NCBI RefSeq assembly: GCF_001434275.1 | Contig: NZ_AZEZ01000025.1 | Location: 1-43,658 of the forward strand | DNA from: Companilactobacillus mindensis DSM 14500 | GTDB lineage: Bacteria; Bacillota; Bacilli; Lactobacillales; Lactobacillaceae | Direction: 5' to 3' | Length of the DNA: 43,658 bases | In this document: positions 1-7,973 of the stretch, piece after piece | How the letters are laid out: each line of letters opens with the position of its first letter | Numbering within the stretch: the first letter of the stretch is position 1 | Program-made: the position numbers and the translations under genes | Notes under the pieces: generated by a model | Database searches by the model: none | Told to the model about the DNA's origin: nothing | Seen by the model: only the letters and a program-made list of their open reading frames with translations

Positions 1-7
1 AAAAAAG

Positions 8-47
8 GCTCCATAACTGTTAGATTTCTTGTCTAACAATTATGAAG
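8..47. terminator. Hairpin at left edge
   Basis: TGTTAGA (18-24) pairs with TCTAACA (32-38), and CATAA (12-16) pairs with TTATG (40-44). The A run at 1-6 gives a U run on the minus strand, so it would terminate minus-strand transcription. Which gene it serves is not visible. Confidence 0.5.
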
Positions 48-90
48 CACTTTAAACATTAGTAATTTTATTTTATATTTCTATTATTTA

Positions 91-259
91 TACTTCCCGT
101 CTTCCATGAACCCCCGGCGGATTGCTGGAACGCTGTGAGCGGCAACTTCGAACCAATTCTACGAATTGTTTTGAAGATTGGCTGTCTCTAACCTGGCAAA
201 AAACGGCCAGCTAAGAGACTCCCACGGCTGAGCATCCGCCGGGGGTTCATTCCAGACTA
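91..259 (+). repeat. Structured interspersed element, copy A
   Basis: Full copy of the window's repeat family. The ends form a perfect 17-bp stem (ATGAACCCCCGGCGGAT and its complement), flanked by GTCT/AGAC and enclosing two hairpins. Hairpin 1 has arms CTTCGAA and TTTGAAG plus CAATTC/GAATTG. Hairpin 2 has arms GTCTCT/AGAGAC and CTGGC/GCCAG. The conserved junction strings are GGAACGCTGTGAG and CCACGGCTGAGC. The 5' flank, TACTTCCCGTCTTCC, is shared with copy C. The function is unknown. Confidence 0.85.
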
Positions 260-547
260 AATAATCTTTTTCTTCTTTTAGATTCGTGATATCAAGATTG
301 TCTTTAAACTCTTCGAATGCTTGAAAAAAAGAGTCCTACCTTTCGTTTTTTCTTAGATTGCTTGAGATATAACTCATGAAGTTACGCAACATAAACACAG
401 ATCAAAATATAGCTTTTTCTACTAAAAAATCACCTTTGATTCTAAATACTGAATCAAAGATGATTTTATGTTAATACTCAAAAATTGTCCCCATTTGAAG
501 TGGTTCACTCTCAAGAAGATTACTTTATTCCTGATATACAAAAACAT
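260..547. other. Gene-free stretch between copies A and B
   Basis: AT-rich sequence between two inverted repeat copies. It contains the terminator-like hairpin at 422-470 and no convincing gene. A 41-codon minus-strand reading frame (about 545-420) starts just outside copy B and runs through the hairpin. It has no ribosome binding site and is more likely decayed sequence. Confidence 0.5.
422..478 (-). terminator. Terminator-like hairpin, related to the one at 19680
   Basis: CTTTGATTC pairs with GAATCAAAG around an 8-nt loop, and the minus strand then carries a T run. It lies downstream of the Rgg gene and copy B on that strand. The hairpin and its adjoining TTTAYGTTARTRCTCAAAA string recur at 19680-19740, with paired changes in the stem. 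Confidence 0.65.
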
Positions 548-709
548 TAGTCTGGAATGAAACTTCGATAGATGCTCAGCCGTGGGAGGGTCTTAGCTGG
601 CGTACTTTGACAGCTTAGAGCCAGACAAGCTTTGAAACAGTTCTACGAACTGGTTCAAAGTTGCTCTCACAGCGTTCCAGCGTCTATCGAAGTTTCATGG
701 AAGACGGGA
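548..709 (-). repeat. Structured interspersed element, copy B
   Basis: Full copy on the minus strand. The outer stem is ATGAAACTTCGATAGA and its complement, a quite different sequence from copy A but still paired. Hairpin 1 is CTTTGAA/TTCAAAG plus CAGTTC/GAACTG. Hairpin 2 has the AAAGTAC loop seen in copies D and F. It begins 39 nt after the stop codon of the Rgg-type gene, in the same direction, so it would sit in that gene's 3' UTR. Confidence 0.85.
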
Positions 710-748
710 AACTAAAAACAACCAACTTTTCCCGCACCGTTACAACAT

Positions 749-1612
749 CTACATTTTATTACTAGCAACCCAGCGTTTAATAAGCTCGATTTCTTTCTCA
801 TTTCGATTGAATTCTGAGAAGACCAAGGCTTTATTCATTAAATTACGGACTTTCTTATTGTTGCCGTTGACTCGACTTTCGTTCATGGCTAACTGTGCAT
901 AAATTCTGGCAATATAATAAGTCACATGATTTTCAGCACAGATTTTTACCGCATACTTCAACAAGGCATTGGCAGTTTCCAAATCTTGGCGTTCTGAATA
1001 ATACAGTGCACAGTAGAAAATAATATTGATATAACGCCAAATCTTGCTGACATCATCGATCGACATCGTATAAATATTATTGAAAACTTTGCTAAAGTAA
1101 TATTCACTCTTTTTATCGTCGCCTTGTTTGGCATAAACCATGCCCATACCAACGAATGAGAGGAAAGTGAAGATAGTTTCCCCATTAGCATCTAATTCCG
1201 CTAAGATCCGATTAAAATCGAATACAGCGTCAAAGAGATCCCCATCATCTAAAACATTCAAATAGCCTTTCAAATAATAATATTGCATCAAAGCATTCTT
1301 ATCATCGGCCAAATCGTCGGGATTGATCGACTTGATGATTCTCCAAGAATCAGCGTACTCTTGAATTATCAAATTAAACTCAGCTTTATTCATTGCCTTA
1401 ATAACTTCTTGACTCTTCGTATCACTGACACCAATGATACTATCTAAAGACAATCCTAAACGATTGCACAATTGAATTAAAATTTTTAGTGATGGTATCT
1501 TGCCGTTGTTTTCAAACTTACTCAAAGTTGCTTGCGTACAAATGCCATTGCTTAGCTCCTTTTGAGAGAGTCCCAACTCTTTTCTTTTATCAATAAACGT
1601 CTGTATATCCAC
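749..1612 (-). CDS. Rgg/RRNPP-type XRE-family transcriptional regulator
   Basis: 287-residue cytoplasmic regulator. Residues about 5-62 form an XRE helix-turn-helix (LGLSQKELS...ATLSKFENNGKIPS). The rest is helical and TPR-like (for example GMVYAKQGDDKKSEYYFSKV), the layout of peptide-sensing Rgg/PlcR/ComR regulators. The start is GTG at 1612, with AGGGGCG upstream; the nearby ATG at 1617 is out of frame. It is a single-gene unit, separated from opuAC by the terminator near 1800. I found no SHP-like peptide gene next to it, so its ligand and targets are unknown. Repeat copy B lies directly downstream in its probable 3' UTR. The family call is firm; peptide sensing is inference. Confidence 0.8.
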   Translation of the reverse strand: MDIQTFIDKRKELGLSQKELSNGICTQATLSKFENNGKIPSLKILIQLCNRLGLSLDSIIGVSDTKSQEVIKAMNKAEFNLIIQEYADSWRIIKSINPDDLADDKNALMQYYYLKGYLNVLDDGDLFDAVFDFNRILAELDANGETIFTFLSFVGMGMVYAKQGDDKKSEYYFSKVFNNIYTMSIDDVSKIWRYINIIFYCALYYSERQDLETANALLKYAVKICAENHVTYYIARIYAQLAMNESRVNGNNKKVRNLMNKALVFSEFNRNEKEIELIKRWVASNKM

Positions 1613-1799
1613 GCCATCGCCCCTATATAATTATTTCATATAACAATTAATTTAATTATATACCCATAATTATTCCATGTCATTGATACCCCCGACGAAT
1701 GAATTTTTTGGATAATGAATAATTTTTTTCTGTATGATTAAAACTATTGCACCCGGATAAAATTATTCCAATTATATATAAAATAGCATTTTTCGCACA

Positions 1800-1826
1800 A
1801 AAAAATCGGAATTTCTTCCGATTTTT
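1800..1826 (-). terminator. Terminator of the opuA operon
   Basis: AAATCGGAA pairs with TTCCGATTT around a 4-nt loop, with U runs on both sides. It lies 7 nt after the opuAC stop codon on the minus strand. Confidence 0.85.
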
Positions 1827-1832
1827 AATTTG

Positions 1833-2738
1833 TTATTTATTTTTTAAATCTTCAATGGAATTAATATTTGTCATATATTTAGGTACCGCTAATCCTACTT
1901 TGGCACCTTCCAAATTTGGACCTAAATCGTCAAATTTGCCCTTATAATCCTTATAGAACAAACCAGAAGTCTTAGGCAACCAAGCACTGACTTGTGCATC
2001 AGCAGCCCCTGTTGCGACAGAAGCCCAAACTGGTTGGATCTCCATTGCTTGGATAGTGACCTTGTAGCCTTGGTTTCTGAGAACTTGAGCAATCACATTA
2101 GTGGAAGCTATCTCTGAATCCCAAGCCACATAAGTCAGCTTCAGTGATTGATTGTGAACCTTTTTGACTCCCTTAGTCCATGCTTGAACTTGTTTAGGAT
2201 TGTCTTTGATCCACTTCTTAGCAGCTACCTGAGGATCTTTACCATTATTAACTTGCAACATCACTTCAGACATTTGAGCTGGTGTCCAGTGGAAACGATC
2301 AAGAATAGTATATGCTTCCGGCTTATCACTCTTCAAGCCTTTACGAACAATTGTGTTGATATGTTCAGCTTTTCCGAAAACATTCTTAGGATCTTTCAAG
2401 AATTTCAATGGATACTTAGTAAACATCCAGTGTGGCTGCCAACCAGTTACGACGATTGGTCGCTTATCTTGAACGGCCTTATCCAAAGTACTGGTCATGG
2501 CTGAAGTTGAACTGGTTTGTAGTTGCCAGTTATCTTGTTCCAGGCCATATGATTTCAAAGCCTTTTGGGTTGATGACATAATTCCGGCACCAGCATCGAT
2601 ACCAGTGATCGTATAGTTGATCTGTGAACCTAGTTTTTCTTTACTATTATAGGCAGCAGTCTGTGAACTACATGCAGTAATAATTGGGATAATCAATAAC
2701 GATAGTAAGAAAAGTTTGATAAACTTATGTTTCTTCAA
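1833..2738 (-). CDS. opuAC: Glycine betaine-binding lipoprotein OpuAC
   Basis: Extracellular substrate-binding lipoprotein of the OpuA osmoprotectant ABC importer. The first 22 residues are a lipoprotein signal with lipobox ITAC, and Cys23 would be lipidated. The domain order matches B. subtilis OpuAC: a GIDAGAGIMSST lobe with GWQPHWMF, then a lobe with YVAWDSEIASTNVI and SAWLPKTSGLFY. These carry the Trp residues that form the betaine cage in this family. The 301-residue length is normal. The start is TTG at 2738, with GGAGGGA 6 nt upstream, and it follows opuAB by 10 nt as the last gene of the operon. The substrate (glycine betaine, possibly proline betaine) is inferred from the family. Confidence 0.92.
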   Translation of the reverse strand: MKKHKFIKLFLLSLLIIPIITACSSQTAAYNSKEKLGSQINYTITGIDAGAGIMSSTQKALKSYGLEQDNWQLQTSSTSAMTSTLDKAVQDKRPIVVTGWQPHWMFTKYPLKFLKDPKNVFGKAEHINTIVRKGLKSDKPEAYTILDRFHWTPAQMSEVMLQVNNGKDPQVAAKKWIKDNPKQVQAWTKGVKKVHNQSLKLTYVAWDSEIASTNVIAQVLRNQGYKVTIQAMEIQPVWASVATGAADAQVSAWLPKTSGLFYKDYKGKFDDLGPNLEGAKVGLAVPKYMTNINSIEDLKNK

Positions 2739-2748
2739 ATAATCCCTC

Positions 2749-3609
2749 CTAATGTTTGCGACGTGTTCTAGTTAATGATTGTGTCAAACGGTCCAAAATA
2801 ATGGCCAAGACAACAATAGCTAATCCGGCGGCAAAACCGTTACCGGCATCGTTTCGTCCTACAGCAAAGTAAACTTTAGTTCCTAGACCCATAGCTCCGA
2901 TCATTGATGCAATAACGACCATTGAAAGTGACAACATCATACTTTGGTTGACACCGGCCATCAAACTGGTCTTAGCGATTGGCAATTCAACTTTGAAAAG
3001 TTTTTGCCATTCAGTTGATCCAAACGAATCAGCTGCTTCGATCAATTCATCTGGAACTTCACGAATACCCATATTTGTCATTCGAACTGTTGGTGGCATA
3101 GCAAAAATAACTGAAGCCACGATACCAGGCACCATACCGATACCGAACAAGGCAACGGCTGGAATCAAATAAACGAAAGCTGGCATTGTCTGCATGAAAT
3201 CCAAAATTGGTTTGAGAATAACTTCAGCAGTGTGACTCTTAGCCATTAAAATTCCCAAAGGAATTCCGATAACTAAAGCAATCAAACTTGAAGTTAAAAC
3301 TAAGGTCAATGTTTGCGTCATATCACGCCAGAAATTCAAGTTCCAGATCATCAATAGACCTAAGAATTCAAAAATCAATAAGCCCCAATTTTGCTTGTCA
3401 CGATTAATGTAATACGTTAGTGCTAAGACTAAGACAATAAAGAGCCAAATTGGAATCAGATCAAAGACCCATTGAAAGGCATTGTTGATCGAACCAATGA
3501 AATTAGTAATAGCATTGAAAAAGCCAGTGAACTGTACTAGCCAGTCGACAAAATTGTCGATCCAATGAGCTAAAGGTATTTGGGGAATACTTCCTAAAAT
3601 ACTATTCAA
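2749..3609 (-). CDS. opuAB: Glycine betaine ABC transporter permease OpuAB
   Basis: Membrane permease of the OpuA osmolyte importer, 286 residues, with a BPD_transp_1 fold. An N-terminal amphipathic segment and two membrane spans (about 45-95) precede the core. The core carries the EAA-loop sequence EVPDELIEAADSFGSTEWQKLFKVELP, which contacts the ATPase. The start is TTG at 3609, overlapping the end of opuAA by 8 nt. A GAGGTG site inside opuAA lies 7 nt upstream of that TTG, so translation is probably coupled. Unlike lactococcal OpuABC, the binding protein is not fused to the permease. Confidence 0.92.
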   Translation of the reverse strand: MNSILGSIPQIPLAHWIDNFVDWLVQFTGFFNAITNFIGSINNAFQWVFDLIPIWLFIVLVLALTYYINRDKQNWGLLIFEFLGLLMIWNLNFWRDMTQTLTLVLTSSLIALVIGIPLGILMAKSHTAEVILKPILDFMQTMPAFVYLIPAVALFGIGMVPGIVASVIFAMPPTVRMTNMGIREVPDELIEAADSFGSTEWQKLFKVELPIAKTSLMAGVNQSMMLSLSMVVIASMIGAMGLGTKVYFAVGRNDAGNGFAAGLAIVVLAIILDRLTQSLTRTRRKH

Positions 3610-4813
3610 AATCGCTCACCTCATTTCCCGCAAGTGCACCTAATACGGCACCACGTACGATAATTCCTCGTAATTGTTTCTTATCATTAATAACGGCGTA
3701 AGGAATACTTGTTTGCGAAATATCATCCATTAATTCGGAGATCGGTGTATCCTCATCAGTTGTTGGAACCTTCGTTTGTACAATCGATGTCAAATCACCG
3801 TTCTTTTCACGAACCAATCGGATAACATCGTTGGCATCGACGATTCCTAATAGATTACGACGACTATCAACCACATAAGCTGTTGAAACTTCGGAATCCT
3901 TCATCATCTTCAAGGCCAATCTTGGACCAGCCTTTTCGATATTAACAATAGTTGGTCTAATCATAACGTTGCTTGCTGTCAAGACCTTGCTTCGATCGAC
4001 ATTTTCGATAAATTCTTCAACGTATTCGTTAGCTGGATGTGTCAAAATATCTTCTGGCGTACCAGTTTGAATGACTTTGGCATCCTTCATGATCATAATG
4101 CGGTCACCGATCTTCAAAGCTTCATTCAAATCGTGACTGATAAAGATGATCGTCTTGTGCAAACGTTCTTGAATATCAAGCAGTTGGTCTTGCATATCAG
4201 TTCTGTTCAATGGATCAAGGGCTGAGAAAGCTTCATCCATCAAAAGTATCTCGGGATCATTGGCAAGTGCACGGGCCAACCCAACACGTTGCTGCATCCC
4301 ACCTGACAATTGGTCAGGATATTCGTCATTATAACCACTGATACCAACGGTATCGAGGGCTTCTTTTGCTTTTTGTTCACGAGTAGCTTTGTCTACGCCT
4401 TGAATTTCAAGTCCGTATTCAGCATTCTCCAAAATGGTCCGATTAGGTAATAGACCAAAGTTTTGGAAAACCATACTCATTTTCTTACGACGGACTTCAC
4501 GGAGTTGTTTCTTGTCGATCTTCATCAAGTTTTCACCATCGATCAAGACTTCACCCTCGGTTGGTTCGATCAAACGGTTGATCATTCGAACTAAGGTTGA
4601 CTTACCACTACCTGATAATCCCATGATGACAAAGATCTCACCATCATAAATTTTGAAATTGGCTCGGTCAACACCGACTGTGGCACCAGTTTCCTTTAAA
4701 ATCTCTGCTTTATCTTTTCCTTGACGACTTAACTCTTTGGCTTTGTTAATATGCTTACCAAAAATCTTTGTTAAGTTATTGACTTCTACTTTTGTACTTT
4801 TTTTAGTACTCAT
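3602..4813 (-). CDS. opuAA: Glycine betaine ABC transporter ATP-binding protein OpuAA
   Basis: ATPase of the OpuA importer. From the chosen start it has 403 residues: a leader segment (about 10-48) typical of OpuAA/ProV, Walker A GLSGSGKST at 65-73, signature LSGGMQQR, Walker B ILLMDEAFSALD, and two C-terminal CBS domains. In this family the CBS domains sense ionic strength or c-di-AMP. I chose ATG 4813 (MSTKKS) over an in-frame ATG 60 nt upstream because GGGGGA sits directly before 4813 and family similarity begins there. It is the first gene of opuAA-opuAB-opuAC. Regulation by osmotic stress is expected from the family but not shown by the sequence. Confidence 0.93.
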   Translation of the reverse strand: MSTKKSTKVEVNNLTKIFGKHINKAKELSRQGKDKAEILKETGATVGVDRANFKIYDGEIFVIMGLSGSGKSTLVRMINRLIEPTEGEVLIDGENLMKIDKKQLREVRRKKMSMVFQNFGLLPNRTILENAEYGLEIQGVDKATREQKAKEALDTVGISGYNDEYPDQLSGGMQQRVGLARALANDPEILLMDEAFSALDPLNRTDMQDQLLDIQERLHKTIIFISHDLNEALKIGDRIMIMKDAKVIQTGTPEDILTHPANEYVEEFIENVDRSKVLTASNVMIRPTIVNIEKAGPRLALKMMKDSEVSTAYVVDSRRNLLGIVDANDVIRLVREKNGDLTSIVQTKVPTTDEDTPISELMDDISQTSIPYAVINDKKQLRGIIVRGAVLGALAGNEVSDFE

Positions 4814-5249
4814 TAAATCCCCCATTCTTGGAATGTATCTTGGAATCGAAAATGAACATTTAAAAGTGTTCATTAATTGAAAATAAAAAAACTATTATTT
4901 AACAAAACGAATAATAGCGACTAAACCACCCTAACAAATATTTTTTACTTATGCAAATTATCAGTTTTTTTGTAAGCATTTTAAACGTCAAAAAAGGTCC
5001 CATTTTTGAATTTTTAAAACCGCATCAATGATAGTCATGTTATGGATTACAGCGATTTTTTAAAATTAAAACAAATTTTCTAAAAAAAATAATCTATTTT
5101 TTTATTTTTCATTTGTTTTCTTCCTTATTCACTGAAAAAATCATTCTGGTATTGGGCGGTTTTAGTCCCAGTAAACTTGCTATTTGATCGGCAAAATCGT
5201 TTTAAAGCGCAAAAAAACAGCATCTTTGAAAATGCTGTTTTTTTGCTAT
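4814..5249. other. opuA upstream region and dlt downstream region
   Basis: No gene seen. On the minus strand a possible opuAA promoter is TTGTTA (4932-4937) with a 17-nt spacer to TTATTC (4909-4914); this is weak. An AT-only hairpin, CTATTATT with AATAATAG (4891-4916), is followed on the minus strand by seven Ts, so it could attenuate in the opuA leader. The dlt terminator is at 5211-5244. Confidence 0.4.
5211..5244. terminator. Bidirectional terminator after dltD
   Basis: CAGCAT (5218-5223) pairs with ATGCTG (5232-5237), with seven A and seven T on either side. It ends the dlt operon on the minus strand. Confidence 0.9.
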
Positions 5250-6506
5250 CTAAAATTTTGTATTGTTAGCCCAAGTGTCAGTTAAGAAGTAGCTATCCAT
5301 CTTATATTGAGTATTCTTAGGATTTGCTTTCTTATCCTTATAGAATCCCTTGAGATGATGATCTAGCATCAACCAACCACGCCAGCCCATGTGAATGGTA
5401 TCTTCAGCGATATAGTTAGGATTCTTAACGTTGGACAAGTCAACGATATTGTTGAAACCTTGTGACTTCAATTGATATTTGATCTTAGTATCGAAATTAG
5501 TGATCGAACTCATTGGCATACCAGTATATTTGACCCAATATGGATTAATTGGTTGAATGACAAACATCACTTCAGTGTGATTTTGAGCAAACATGTAAAG
5601 CAATGCTTGGAAATCATTATATTCTGGGGAATGTGTATAAGTTACGTGACGGTGCGCATTTCGATATGTATCCATCCGCTTCTTTAATTCCTTATTATAG
5701 AAGGAATTGCCAATTTGGAAGTCATTATCAGTTGAATGTTCCTTAGCCATCTTAGTAGCTAATTTATTCAAATGCTTGTAATCATATGTATCTGGTAACT
5801 TGCTAGCAGCTTCGTTGATTTGACCTTCGTGGTCATTCATCGACAAAGCACCGAACAAATCATCCTGGCTTTGCAAACTGGAACGGGCAAAGTTCTTAAT
5901 ATAAAAACGTTGGAAACTGGTAATCTGTTGTCCCTTTGAAATACGTTCTAGTGCATCATCTTCGATTGGTCCCTTGCTGACACCTAGATCAAGAATACGG
6001 CCGGCAACATATTTATTCATTGCTCTGTCGCCTTGATCGGAGTTTAAGATAAAACCAGTCAATTGCAATGGTGATAAGAAGTATTTGAAGGCATCAGATG
6101 GAACACCGGATTTGGTAAACCATTGTGGGGAAATAATGAAAACTGCTTTGTTCCCTTTTAAGTTAGTCATCCCACCAACATTCATTGCCTGTGTCAATGA
6201 AGCAGTTCCGGGATTACCTTGTAAGAATGGTTTATTCTTCCAATGATATTTTTGCGCCATGGAAGATGGATGGAACGGATCCATTCTAGAAAGTTCCGAT
6301 GAACCAATGATAGGAATGTAGTTTTCCTTCTCAGCCGCATTCTTAACGCTCTCGCCCTTTAAAACACGGATGTCTAGTGAAGTAGCAGCTTGTTGAACTT
6401 TAGCTGGAGTAACCGTTTTAAAGTTGATTGGAGCCCAGAGAAGGATCAATAAAGCAGCAATAGCAACTATGACAGGTCCAAAAATCATCCATAACTTTTT
6501 TTTCAT
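5250..6506 (-). CDS. dltD: D-alanyl transfer protein DltD
   Basis: 418-residue protein needed for the last step of D-alanylation of lipoteichoic acid outside the membrane. An N-terminal anchor (about 5-26) is followed by an SGNH-like domain. The nucleophile motif is GSSELSRMDP, with Ser70 at the position known from S. aureus DltD, and the C-terminal Asp/His block is DTIHMGWRGW. It starts 3 nt after dltC and is the last gene of the operon. DltD works with DltB to move D-alanine from the carrier protein to teichoic acid. Confidence 0.95.
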   Translation of the reverse strand: MKKKLWMIFGPVIVAIAALLILLWAPINFKTVTPAKVQQAATSLDIRVLKGESVKNAAEKENYIPIIGSSELSRMDPFHPSSMAQKYHWKNKPFLQGNPGTASLTQAMNVGGMTNLKGNKAVFIISPQWFTKSGVPSDAFKYFLSPLQLTGFILNSDQGDRAMNKYVAGRILDLGVSKGPIEDDALERISKGQQITSFQRFYIKNFARSSLQSQDDLFGALSMNDHEGQINEAASKLPDTYDYKHLNKLATKMAKEHSTDNDFQIGNSFYNKELKKRMDTYRNAHRHVTYTHSPEYNDFQALLYMFAQNHTEVMFVIQPINPYWVKYTGMPMSSITNFDTKIKYQLKSQGFNNIVDLSNVKNPNYIAEDTIHMGWRGWLMLDHHLKGFYKDKKANPKNTQYKMDSYFLTDTWANNTKF

Positions 6507-6509
6507 GAT

Positions 6510-6749
6510 CTATTCCAATTCTTTTACTTGTTGAGCAATTTTGTTAACTGTTGACCATTGTGAACGGTCGAATTCTGAAACTGGTACAGTGATACCAAAA
6601 GTATCTTGTAATGTTACTAGAACCTCTACAGTTGCCATAGAATCAAGAATACCGTCTTTGAATAAGTCTTGGTCCATATCTTGACCAGCGTCATCCAAAC
6701 CTGTTACATCTTTTAAAATACTTACAATTTGTGTTTTAATATCGTCCAT
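6510..6749 (-). CDS. dltC: D-alanyl carrier protein DltC
   Basis: 79-residue acyl-carrier-type protein. Ser37 in DGILDSMATVEVL is the phosphopantetheine attachment site. DltA loads D-alanine onto it in the cytoplasm and DltB/DltD receive it at the membrane. A GGAG site precedes the ATG. Its length and motif are standard for DltC. Confidence 0.96.
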   Translation of the reverse strand: MDDIKTQIVSILKDVTGLDDAGQDMDQDLFKDGILDSMATVEVLVTLQDTFGITVPVSEFDRSQWSTVNKIAQQVKELE

Positions 6750-6764
6750 AATATATTCTCCTAT

Positions 6765-7973
6765 CTAAAACCATAATTTATCTAAAATACCTGAGAAAAT
6801 CATAAAACTGAAACATACTACGTTGAACGTTAGAAAGACTGCAAAAGCATGCGTGAACTTGTTGCTTGGAATACTCTTGCGGTGTCTCTTCTTGTATCTC
6901 AACCAAGCATCGTTGGTAATCATAGCAAGTGCGTGGAAGATACCATAAACGATGTAGTACCACGTCTCACCGTGCCAGAATCCCATGATCAAGAACAAGG
7001 TTATATAACCGAAGTTGGCAATCGTAACTTTGTTTTTGATCCATTTGTGTTTGATCATTGTAAACATCAGACGCATATAGATGAAATCACGGAACCAGAA
7101 TGAAAGGGTCATATGCCATCTGTTCCAGAAATCTTTGATATTCTTAGATTTGAATGGCGCATTGAAGTTCATTGGTGTCTTGATACCCATGAAATTACTG
7201 ATTGCCACCGCAAAGAGTGAATAACCAGCGAAATCAAAGAACAAGTACATACTATAAACGTACATATAAGCTACTAAGGCCCATGATAAGTTCAAAGGCG
7301 TTTGACCTCTGTACGAAAGGGTCAAGATTTGAATCTTTGGTAAAAGCAATGTTCCAAAGAAATATCCGATGATGAATTTGTAAAGCAAACCTTTCATCAA
7401 CTTGTTGACACCACTGTGCAACAGTTCGACATATTCCTCTCGACTAGGAACATTGTTGACGTCTTTTTGGAATCGTTTGAAACGGTCGATCGGTCCAGAA
7501 GTAATTGTTGGGAAGAATAGCAAGAAACGGACAAACTCAAATGGCTTTAGTTCCTTGATAGCGCCATCTCTTGTTTCCATTACAATTTCAACTGACTTGA
7601 AAGTTAAATAACTGATACCCATGAATCCAAACAAGGAAATTGTTGCATTGTTGAGCAGTGGATCGAGTTTAACAAATACCAGTGGTACGATTGCTAAAAC
7701 GACGAATAAGGTGAAGACCCAGAAATTGTTGTACTTTTTCCGGTAGGCTCGATAAGTGAAGATAACCGCTACTTCAAACAGAATGTAGAAGATCAACGAT
7801 ATACCTTGCTTCATGTTGCCACCGAAGAAAGCTGTGATCAAAATAACGACAGTCGCAAAGAGGTCATAGATCCTAAAACGTTTGCCAAACCATAATCCAA
7901 TGATTATAGGTAGTAAAAGTAGTAATAAGTATATGAAATAGTGAGGACTGCTGTAAGGCGTAATATTATTCAT
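6765..7973 (-). CDS. dltB: D-alanyl transfer membrane protein DltB (MBOAT)
   Basis: Multi-pass membrane O-acyltransferase of the MBOAT family, 402 residues from ATG 7973. MBOAT hallmarks include FWNRWHMTLSFWFRDFIY and the GFWHGETWYYIVYG block with the catalytic His. It accepts D-alanine from DltC and passes it across the membrane towards DltD and teichoic acid. I prefer ATG 7973 to the in-frame GTG at 7982 because AGGTGAG sits just before the ATG. That site and the ATG lie within the last codons of dltA (8-nt overlap), so translation is probably coupled. Confidence 0.95.
   Translation of the reverse strand: MNNITPYSSPHYFIYLLLLLLPIIIGLWFGKRFRIYDLFATVVILITAFFGGNMKQGISLIFYILFEVAVIFTYRAYRKKYNNFWVFTLFVVLAIVPLVFVKLDPLLNNATISLFGFMGISYLTFKSVEIVMETRDGAIKELKPFEFVRFLLFFPTITSGPIDRFKRFQKDVNNVPSREEYVELLHSGVNKLMKGLLYKFIIGYFFGTLLLPKIQILTLSYRGQTPLNLSWALVAYMYVYSMYLFFDFAGYSLFAVAISNFMGIKTPMNFNAPFKSKNIKDFWNRWHMTLSFWFRDFIYMRLMFTMIKHKWIKNKVTIANFGYITLFLIMGFWHGETWYYIVYGIFHALAMITNDAWLRYKKRHRKSIPSNKFTHAFAVFLTFNVVCFSFMIFSGILDKLWF

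Noticed and set aside
420-545. 41-codon minus-strand frame after copy B, considered as an Rgg-linked peptide
   Set aside because: No ribosome site, it reads through a terminator hairpin, and its sequence is not like known pheromone precursors.
91-709. Idea that the structured repeat is a classic MITE
   Set aside because: MITE terminal repeats are recognised by a transposase and keep the same sequence between copies. Here the stem sequences change while pairing is kept. Mobility is not excluded, but this label does not explain the pattern.
1747-1947. 66-codon plus-strand frame overlapping opuAC
   Set aside because: Starts at TTG without a ribosome site, runs through the opuA terminator and is antisense to a clear gene.
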